A stretch of 16,178 nt of DNA. Source: Gemmatimonadota bacterium. Lineage in GTDB: Bacteria > GCA-2686955. Every line of letters starts with the position of its first letter. The stretch's first letter is position 1. Under the pieces are notes generated by a model that saw nothing but the letters and a program-made list of their open reading frames with translations, made no database searches and was not told the origin of the DNA. Below are positions 8,601-13,302 of this stretch, piece after piece. The stretch lies in NCBI GenBank assembly GCA_002686955.1, contig NYZA01000122.1:1-16178 (forward strand), given 5' to 3'. The position numbers were made by a program, and so were the translations under genes.

Positions 8601-8877
8601 GGCTCCACCCGGCTGGCAGGCAGCCTCCCAAGAAGGTGAGTCGTTTCGCCGGACCGCCCGCGGAGGGCATGCAGTAGATTTCCGGCGGTCCCTCCTCGCG
8701 CCCGGCGAAAGCGATCCAGGTTCCGTCGGGTGAGAGCCGCGGGCGGGTCGTGGGGCCGAGATTGGCGGTGAGGCGGCGGGCCCCTCCGCCGCCGGCGGGG
8801 ACTGTCCACAAGTCGTCTTCCGCCACGAAAACCACGGTATCTCCATGAATCGTGGGAGAGCGGGGGTAACCGGTCAT
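5638..8877 (-). CDS. Tricorn protease homologue (peptidase family S41)
   Basis: A 1079-residue protein, close in length and domain order to archaeal tricorn. Two beta-propellers fill about residues 1-310 and 320-660 (repeated PD40-like units such as LSPDGTWIAFAG, WSPDGDWICYTF). The C1 subdomain starts near 675 (ENWRLIRDNFW), a PDZ domain covers about 745-850, and the C2 protease core covers 850-1060. The catalytic set is complete: H735 (GTSHAY), S956-D957 (AGSDGD) and E1014 (DVEGHG), each within 9-11 positions of H746, S965, D966 and E1023 in the Thermoplasma enzyme. No signal peptide is visible, so it is probably cytosolic, cutting peptides released by larger proteases. The ATG was chosen because AGGAGG lies six bases upstream and the conserved N-terminus (YPRSPTIHGDTVVFVAEDDLW) begins right there; the in-frame extension to 8994 has no family similarity. 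The downstream membrane protein overlaps its stop. Confidence 0.95.
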   Translation of the reverse strand: MTGYPRSPTIHGDTVVFVAEDDLWTVPAGGGGARRLTANLGPTTRPRLSPDGTWIAFAGREEGPPEIYCMPSAGGPAKRLTFLGGCLPAGWSRDGDRILFASSHGKPFDGLHEIYELPREGGHPSPLGTGQALTIALGPHGAIVLGRNGLDAARWKRYRGGTSGRLWIDPTGEGEYRPLIEIDGNLGWPMWIGERLYFLSDHEGIGNIYSCLATGEDLRRHSDHDEFYARNPTTDGERIVYHAGGDLYLLDPDADEPEKIDVRLNSSRTELNRRFASAGDYLASISIHPDGHSLAATIRGQMHTFAGWEGAVLQHGKAHGTRYRSVQWKSSGDHLVCISDETGEESIEIHDIAGDDVPRRLENFDLGLATLMKVSPRGNLAAVANQRFELFLVDLENAAHTLIDRSEFARIGDIAWSPDGDWICYTFGATIQSMQLKLHRVSTGESRDVTAPGFVDLSPSFDPEGKHLYFLSYREFNPVYDSHHFDLGFPHGARPFAIVLQEDAPSPFVPDPRPVGDEMRAKEALQRGENGGTDASKEHEATRIDLEGIDRRVVAFPVPERRYTRIRGGLGKALYTSIPVAGAIEMEFCEIEERPEGVLHMFDMVEQKEERFAEKISSFDVSTDGRIVVYRSGKKRLRLLPTFEAPGSELPEKGRRSGWVDLDRVRVEVDPRSEWRQMFRENWRLIRDNFWTADLSDVDWRRVFRRYEPLLDRIATRSELSDLFWEVQGELGTSHAYEVAGDYRPSPRYDQGLLGADFEFDPDSGAYRITHIVRGDSWAARSDSPLGRPGINISEGDLLVAIGGKKLGASFPPGAAMVHQAGREVALTIRSEPGDRTLSVKALRDESPARYREWVDRNRARVHREGGGRIGYVHVPDMGPHGFAEFHRYYLAEIGKQALIIDARFNRGGHVSQLLLEKLARKPVGYSQPRWGVPEPYPSDSIPGPMVALTNEFAGSDGDIFSHCFKLMKLGPLIGTRTWGGVVGIWPRHALVDGTVTTQPEFSFWFSDVAWDVEGHGTDPDIEVPYRPQDYVAERDPQLERGIAEIITLLRESPESPNLGERPKRTLPTLPPRVRRPAL

Positions 8878-8883
8878 CTTCGA

Positions 8884-8889
8884 CCTCCT
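8884..8889 (-). promoter_or_regulatory. Strong ribosome binding site that fixes the tricorn start
   Basis: A perfect AGGAGG on the minus strand, six bases before the ATG at 8877. It rejects the longer in-frame start at 8994. Confidence 0.8.
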
Positions 8890-9073
8890 CGTTGGCTCGG
8901 GGCACACCGGACAGGGCGAACACGCTACCATTGTCGGGCACCGATGCGACGCCCAAGTCCCGGGGGGCCGCGTGGAGCGATGAGCAAGTCCCACTGGAGA
9001 TCCGCGGTGGCCGCGCCGATCGGGTGGCTGGCGGTGACGATGAAGGCAGGTCCGGGCCGCGGAATTGGCGATT

Positions 9074-9082
9074 GGAGAGAGG
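9074..9082 (+). promoter_or_regulatory. Ribosome binding site that fixes the HPt start
   Basis: The purine run GGAGAGAGG just precedes the ATG at 9084. It supports that start over the in-frame ATG at 8892, whose extra 64 residues have no HPt similarity and lie in the divergent intergenic region. Confidence 0.6.
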
Positions 9083-9083
9083 A

Positions 9084-9422
9084 ATGTCGGTTCAACACGT
9101 CGTCGACGAAAGGCGCCTGAAGGAGGCCTCGGGCGGGAGCGAGGAGTTCGAGATCGATCTGTTGGAGCTGCTGGTCAGCGACGGCCGAGAGCGGATCAAA
9201 TCTCTGATCGAGGCGATCGCGGAGGGGGATGTGGTGGCCGCCAGACACGAGGCCCACACGCTCAAGGGCTCTTCCGGCAGCGTCGGCGCCGACACGCTCA
9301 GCGCAGTGGCGCGTGATGCGGAAGATCGGTGCACGAGGGGGGAGCTGGATGAAATCTCGGTCGAGTCGCTACAGTCGGAGCTGGAACGGGTCGCCGACTA
9401 CCTGCGAGGCCGGCGCGGGTGA
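9084..9422 (+). CDS. HPt (histidine phosphotransfer) domain protein
   Basis: A 112-residue protein that is a single HPt domain. The phospho-accepting histidine is H58 in the motif AHTLKGSSGSVGA, flanked by amphipathic helices (DLLELLVSDGRERIKSLIEAI before, and the DTLSAVARDAEDRC and LQSELERVADYL helices after), which gives the expected helical bundle. HPt proteins relay phosphate between receiver domains in multistep phosphorelays. No histidine kinase or response regulator gene is in the window, so its partners are elsewhere. It diverges from tricorn across about 206 bp, and its stop is 12 bp from the convergent acylphosphatase stop, so it is probably a single-gene transcript. Confidence 0.88.
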   Translation: MSVQHVVDERRLKEASGGSEEFEIDLLELLVSDGRERIKSLIEAIAEGDVVAARHEAHTLKGSSGSVGADTLSAVARDAEDRCTRGELDEISVESLQSELERVADYLRGRRG

Positions 9423-9434
9423 TGCCGAATCGAA

Positions 9435-9728
9435 TCAGAACTTGATCTCGAAACCGCTCCGATTTCGGTCGAGTGGAAGGTCCTCTGTGTCGATTCGATC
9501 GACCCTGGCCGAGCCGGGGCCGCGTCGGAGCGCGTCGAAAAGCGATTCGAGATCGCGGGCACGGCCCTGAATCTCCAGCTCCACCGATCCGTCGAAGCGA
9601 TTGCGCACCCAACCGGCGAGCGCGCGCTCCCTCGCGGCGTTCCTCACGAACCATCGAAAGCCCACGCCCTGTACTCGGCCCTGAACCAGGGCCCGCACGC
9701 ACCTCTGCTCGTGCGGTCCATGGATCAT
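9435..9728 (-). CDS. acyP: Acylphosphatase
   Basis: A 97-residue protein of the usual family length. It hydrolyses carboxyl-phosphate bonds of acyl phosphates. Both signatures are present: VQGRVQGVGFRWFV holds the phosphate-binding loop with catalytic R25, and GWVRNRFDGSVE holds the catalytic N43. The C-terminal strand (GFEIKF) closes the ferredoxin-like fold. Its ATG overlaps the stop of the upstream membrane protein gene by four bases (ATGA), so the two are translationally coupled. The convergent HPt gene ends 12 bp away with no clear terminator between them. Confidence 0.94.
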   Translation of the reverse strand: MIHGPHEQRCVRALVQGRVQGVGFRWFVRNAARERALAGWVRNRFDGSVELEIQGRARDLESLFDALRRGPGSARVDRIDTEDLPLDRNRSGFEIKF

Positions 9729-10117
9729 GCTCCGGCCGTCGCCTGCTTCCCCCTCAGCAGCATGCCGATGACCACGGCCAGGACGATCCAGGGCAGCAGC
9801 GGAACCACCAGCGCCACGCCGATGCCGAGCATCGCCATCACCACGGCGAAGGCGAGAGCGAGGAGGGGGATCGGCAGCAAGACGCTAAAGAGCACCAAGG
9901 CGATGACGGCCCCCGCGATCTTGATCGGTAGAAGCAAGGCGAAAAGCAAAAAGGAGAGCACGACCGCAAGGATCTTGAAGGGAAGGGTGATCAGCCAGAA
10001 AAGGGCGCCGAAACAGAAAAGAGCGATCTTTGCGAGAACGATCACCGTAAGTGTCAGAAAGACGATAAAAAGCAGCGACTCGATCATGGATTCGTTCCGG
10101 GTTCGATCCGACACCAT
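9725..10117 (-). CDS. Small, highly hydrophobic membrane protein of unknown function
   Basis: A 130-residue protein that is almost entirely hydrophobic (L, V, I, A and F) from about residue 11 to 123, enough for four or five short membrane helices. Brief breaks at P46-FK, P64-IK and P83-IP may be turns. The C-terminus is a short polar tail (RGKQATAGA). No charged catalytic or transport motif stands out, and I do not recognise a family. The start is either the ATG at 10117 or the one at 10087 (MIESLLFIV), where the hydrophobic part begins; neither has a strong ribosome site. It is coupled to acylphosphatase by an ATGA overlap. Upstream is a divergent, unusually AT-rich promoter region. Confidence 0.7.
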   Translation of the reverse strand: MVSDRTRNESMIESLLFIVFLTLTVIVLAKIALFCFGALFWLITLPFKILAVVLSFLLFALLLPIKIAGAVIALVLFSVLLPIPLLALAFAVVMAMLGIGVALVVPLLPWIVLAVVIGMLLRGKQATAGA

Positions 10118-10137
10118 GCTCGCACACTCTATATACT
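10108..10137 (+). promoter_or_regulatory. Candidate sigma70-type promoter of the Ig-like protein gene
   Basis: A CCGACA element at 10108-10113 is separated by 18 bp from TATACT at 10132-10137, which matches five of six consensus -10 bases. The TATATA run stands out in this GC-rich region. Transcription would begin near 10144 and give a leader of about 80 bases holding the stem-loop at 10158-10196. The same AT-rich run could serve the divergent membrane protein gene on the minus strand. Confidence 0.35.
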
Positions 10138-10157
10138 CCTGCCGGCCGCTCGGGATT

Positions 10158-10196
10158 CGATTCCGGGCGGATCCAATCCGCGAACAGGCGGAATCG
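10158..10196 (+). other. Nested stem-loop in the leader of the Ig-like protein gene
   Basis: Outer arms CGATTCCG (10158-10165) and CGGAATCG (10189-10196) are perfectly complementary over 8 bp. Inside them GCGGAT (10167-10172) and ATCCGC (10176-10181) form a 6-bp stem with loop CCA. The two stems are joined by a 1/7-base asymmetric internal loop. The structure ends 15 bases before the GGAGG ribosome site (10212-10216). There is no T tract, so it is not a terminator on this strand. A regulatory leader or an operator is possible. Confidence 0.4.
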
Positions 10197-10225
10197 CCCC
10201 AGAGGGCACACGGAGGTTCAACCCG

Positions 10226-10924
10226 ATGACTCTCACGAAGACGATCATGACGGCCGCACCGATTCTCTGGCTGGCGTTTGCCTCCCTGTCGTGCGACGAG
10301 CTTCCCCTCTATGCCCCCGCCGGCTCCACGATGATCGTTTCCGCCTCTGAACCGATTATCGAGGCGGACGGCCAGTCGACCTCGGAGATCAGCGCCCGCA
10401 TCATTCCGGCCGAGGGGATCGTCGCCGACGGAACCCTCGTCTTCTTCTCGACGACCTTGGGTACGCTATCCGAGGACGTCGCGTCGACGGTGGACGGGGT
10501 GGCACTCGCCACTCTTCGCTCCTCTCCTCTGGAAGGGACGGCACTCGTGAGCGCGCACAGCGGCAGCGTCACCGATTCGGTCAGCGTGCAGATCGGCTAC
10601 TCGATCGAGACCGTGATCCTGCTGGCGGAGCCGGCCGTGCACGAGCTCCAGGAGGGCGAATCCCGGACGGTGGAATCGGAGCTGACCGCGGTCGTCACAG
10701 ATCGCAACGACAATCGGGTGGCGCGCAAAGTGGTCAGCTTCGCCGCCGACGAAGGTCAGATCACCGGCAACGACACGGTCGTGACCGACGACAATGGCGA
10801 GGCGAGCGCCACATTCGAGATGCAGGTGAACGAATCGGAGCTGGTGGGTGAGAAGCTGGTCACGGTCAATGCGACCGCGGGTGGGCAGTTGGGGACGGTG
10901 AGCCTACGCATCAAGCCGCTGTGA
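10226..10924 (+). CDS. Putative lipoprotein with two bacterial Ig-like (Big_1-type) domains
   Basis: A 232-residue exported protein. The N-terminus (MTLTKTIMTAAPILWLAFASLSC) is a signal sequence ending at Cys23. The residues before the cysteine (SLS) fit the lipobox poorly, so lipid attachment is likely but unproved; Asp24 follows. Two Ig-like repeats come next, at about 34-122 and 126-230. Each shows the invasin/intimin-type pattern: an opening like VSASEPIIEADGQSTSEISA, a central FFSTTLGTL or FAADEGQIT strand, and the closing T-DNGEASATF type. Such domains act as surface spacers or adhesive modules; no ligand-binding domain is seen. The ATG has GGAGG nine bases upstream. Its stop directly abuts the stop of the convergent glycosyltransferase gene. 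Confidence 0.82.
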   Translation: MTLTKTIMTAAPILWLAFASLSCDELPLYAPAGSTMIVSASEPIIEADGQSTSEISARIIPAEGIVADGTLVFFSTTLGTLSEDVASTVDGVALATLRSSPLEGTALVSAHSGSVTDSVSVQIGYSIETVILLAEPAVHELQEGESRTVESELTAVVTDRNDNRVARKVVSFAADEGQITGNDTVVTDDNGEASATFEMQVNESELVGEKLVTVNATAGGQLGTVSLRIKPL

Positions 10925-12136
10925 TCAGGCCTGGAGGGAGTGGATCACCTCACGGTAGCGGTCTCCGATTCGCTCCCAGAGGTAGCCCTCCGCCGCCGCG
11001 TATCCTCGCTCGGCGATCTCACGGCGGCGCCTCGTATCGCCCAGGAGTCGCGACACACCGCCGGCGATCGCTTCGGGCTCGAAGGGAACGGTCTCGCCGA
11101 TGCCGTGAGAGCGGATGATCCGCGCCGTTTCCGAGCACTCGGTTCCGACCACCGACAGACCGGCCCCCATGTACTCGATCACCTTGTAGGGGAAGGCGAA
11201 GCGGCGCAGTCGACTCGGCGGAAACATCGCCATTCCGATCGTGGCCCGGCGCAGGTATTGGTCCACTTCATCGCGTTGCACTCGACCCACCAGCTCGACC
11301 GCGCCGGCGACGTGGGCCTTGGTGATCGCTCCATGAATCGCCGCGAGATCCGGCTCGCTCCCGGAGCCGACGACGATCAGCCGTGTTCCCGGGGCTCGGG
11401 ATCGAATCGCCGGCATCGCCGCTATGACGGCGTCAAGCCCCGAGTAGGGCAGATGGAGATTGCCCGTATAGAGCAGGATCGGCTCCGAGTCGCCACCATC
11501 CTTCGTGCTGATCTCGCTCTCGTCCGGTCGCAATCGCCGCGGAGTTCCGTTCGGAATCCAGACCGGTGAACGGCCGGTCTGCACGCGGCGCAAGAGGGCA
11601 AGGTACTGTCCCGTAGACACGACCCGGTCGGAACCGGCGATCGCCCACCGCTCGAGCCATGACAAGGCTTTGACGCGGAATCGCCGACGGTGCCAGCCCG
11701 GCACCCAATCGAAGTCGTCATAGACGATTCGTTCGACGCGGCCGAGCGCGCGCAGGAGATGTGCCGCCGCTCCCTCGGTCGGGCCCTCCGCGATCGCGAC
11801 ATCGAAGGGACCGGGCGCGTGGCGGAGCACGCCCCACGCCAGCCCCCCGATGTCCATCGGTTCCTTTATGAAACCGATATAGCGCAGGTCGCGGCCCCGT
11901 GGCGCGTTCCAGAGGGGATCCACCGCCACCCTAACGATTCCGTCCCGCTCATCTCTCGACGTTCGCTGCGTCAGGACCCCGATCGTGTCGCCCGCCGGCC
12001 CTTGCGGGTCCCGCTGGACGCGATAGACGGCAACCACTTCGTCGAAGTCGGGGCGAAGGAGCGATGCGAGCACCTGCACCCGCTGGTTCGGCTCCCGCTC
12101 GAAGTCGAGCGTCGTGATGATCAGCAGCCGCCTCAC
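10925..12136 (-). CDS. Glycosyltransferase, GT4-like (GT-B fold)
   Basis: A 403-residue GT-B protein. The N-terminal Rossmann half begins LLIITTLDFEREPNQRVQVLASLL, and the C-terminal nucleotide-sugar half holds ILLYTGNLHLPYSGLDAVIAAM, IVVGSGSEPDL, VELVGRVQRDEVDQYL and PYKVIEYMGAGLSVVGTE with E321. The first glutamate of the classical E-x7-E pair is not obvious; the region instead reads as the FPYK-x2-EYM variant common in GT4 enzymes. It should move a sugar from an activated donor to an unknown acceptor in the cytoplasm; no membrane segments are seen. Its GTG start overlaps the stop of the preceding glycosyltransferase gene by four bases (GTGA). It is the last gene of the CoA-transferase/glycosyltransferase operon, and its stop abuts the convergent lipoprotein gene. 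Confidence 0.86.
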   Translation of the reverse strand: MRRLLIITTLDFEREPNQRVQVLASLLRPDFDEVVAVYRVQRDPQGPAGDTIGVLTQRTSRDERDGIVRVAVDPLWNAPRGRDLRYIGFIKEPMDIGGLAWGVLRHAPGPFDVAIAEGPTEGAAAHLLRALGRVERIVYDDFDWVPGWHRRRFRVKALSWLERWAIAGSDRVVSTGQYLALLRRVQTGRSPVWIPNGTPRRLRPDESEISTKDGGDSEPILLYTGNLHLPYSGLDAVIAAMPAIRSRAPGTRLIVVGSGSEPDLAAIHGAITKAHVAGAVELVGRVQRDEVDQYLRRATIGMAMFPPSRLRRFAFPYKVIEYMGAGLSVVGTECSETARIIRSHGIGETVPFEPEAIAGGVSRLLGDTRRRREIAERGYAAAEGYLWERIGDRYREVIHSLQA

Positions 12137-13302
12137 GCACCCCTCCGCCAGCGGCGCCGCGGTTCCAGCCGGGAGTAGATATCCAGCGCGTCGCGCGCCA
12201 TCTTGCTCCAGGAGAAAGCCCTGACCCGCTCCTTACCCTTCTCGACGAGCTCCCCGCGCAACTTCTCGTCATCCGCCAGGCGAAGAACCGCCGAAGCGAT
12301 TTCGGCCGGGTCTCGCGAGTCGGCGTGCAGTGCGGCGCCCCCGGTCACCTCGAGCAGGGCCGGTGCTTTCGACGCCACGACCGGCACCTCGCGTGCCATC
12401 GCCTCGAGCACCGGGATCCCGAATCCCTCGTAGTGCGAGGGAAAGAGAAAGCAAAGCGCGGAGCGATAGAGCGTGTCGAGATCCTCCTCGGCGACGAATC
12501 CCGGAAACACGATATCAGGTGATTTCGCCGCCTCCTCGAGCCGCTTCTCCATCTCCACGTCGCCGTTGTCCATCCGTGGGCCGGCCAGCACCAGTTTCAA
12601 CGGCCGGCGTGCGTCGCGACGGATCATCTCGAAGGCGTCGAGAATTCCGTCCAGGTTCTTCCAGCGGACGAGCGTGCCCAGGAAGAAGATGTACCCACCT
12701 GACTCGAGGCCGAGGCGATCGAGCACCGCGGATTCGTGCTCTTCCATCGGCCGCGGCGGATCGAAGCCGGGGTACAGAATGTGGATTCGGTCTCGATCGA
12801 CTCCAAGATGGTCAACCAGTTCGTCAGCGACGGCGGCCGTGCCCGTTGCGATCCCGCTCGCGCCCGCGCAGACGCGCTTCAAGTGTCGCTGAAGATAGCG
12901 GCACAAGTTGTTCGGCAGCGACTCAGGCACATGCACGCTGTAAAGGTCGTGGACCAACACCAGGCTCTTCGCCCGAATCGTCGCCGGCGCGAAGAAGAAC
13001 TCCCCATGCCAGACATCGAATGGACCTAGCAACATTTCCGCCGGCAGTCGCCTCTGCACCAAGAGCCACTCGAGCTGAACACGCGGTATTCGGATCACTC
13101 GGGGACGCACTCCCGGCGCGCCGAACCCCTCGATCGCTTTTCTGTGTCGAGAACGCACGAAGTTGTACACCATGTCGACCCGCACGTCGGGATCGACTTG
13201 GGGCAAATGATGTGCCAGCCTCAAAGTCCGCCGATTGATGCCGGTACCCGACCGATTGAAGAAGAGCCATCGCGCGTCGATCGCTACCCGCAGCTCAGAC
13301 AT
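12133..13302 (-). CDS. Glycosyltransferase, GT4 family
   Basis: A 389-residue retaining-type GT-B enzyme. The N-terminal half starts RVAIDARWLFFNRSGTGINRR, with the GTG loop typical of mannosyltransferase-like GT4 proteins, followed by a VWHGEFFFAP segment and VLVHDLYSVHVPE. The C-terminal half has YIFFLGTLVRWKNLDGIL, LVLAGPR, IVFPGFVAEEDLDTLYRSA and the E-x7-E motif SHYEGFGIPVLEAMA with E292 and E300. The sugar and acceptor are unknown; use in a surface glycan or glycolipid is the usual role of such enzymes and is inferred here. The ATG lies inside the end of the CoA-transferase gene (8-bp overlap), and the stop overlaps the next glycosyltransferase start, so all three genes are translationally linked. 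Confidence 0.91.
   Translation of the reverse strand: MSELRVAIDARWLFFNRSGTGINRRTLRLAHHLPQVDPDVRVDMVYNFVRSRHRKAIEGFGAPGVRPRVIRIPRVQLEWLLVQRRLPAEMLLGPFDVWHGEFFFAPATIRAKSLVLVHDLYSVHVPESLPNNLCRYLQRHLKRVCAGASGIATGTAAVADELVDHLGVDRDRIHILYPGFDPPRPMEEHESAVLDRLGLESGGYIFFLGTLVRWKNLDGILDAFEMIRRDARRPLKLVLAGPRMDNGDVEMEKRLEEAAKSPDIVFPGFVAEEDLDTLYRSALCFLFPSHYEGFGIPVLEAMAREVPVVASKAPALLEVTGGAALHADSRDPAEIASAVLRLADDEKLRGELVEKGKERVRAFSWSKMARDALDIYSRLEPRRRWRRGA

Noticed and set aside
8878-8994. A 39-residue extension of tricorn.
   Set aside because: It has no similarity to tricorn N-termini, and AGGAGG fixes the start at 8877.
8980-9120. A 46-codon plus-strand frame before the HPt gene (MSKSHWRSAV).
   Set aside because: The ribosome site is poorly spaced, there is no recognisable product, and it runs out of frame into the HPt gene.
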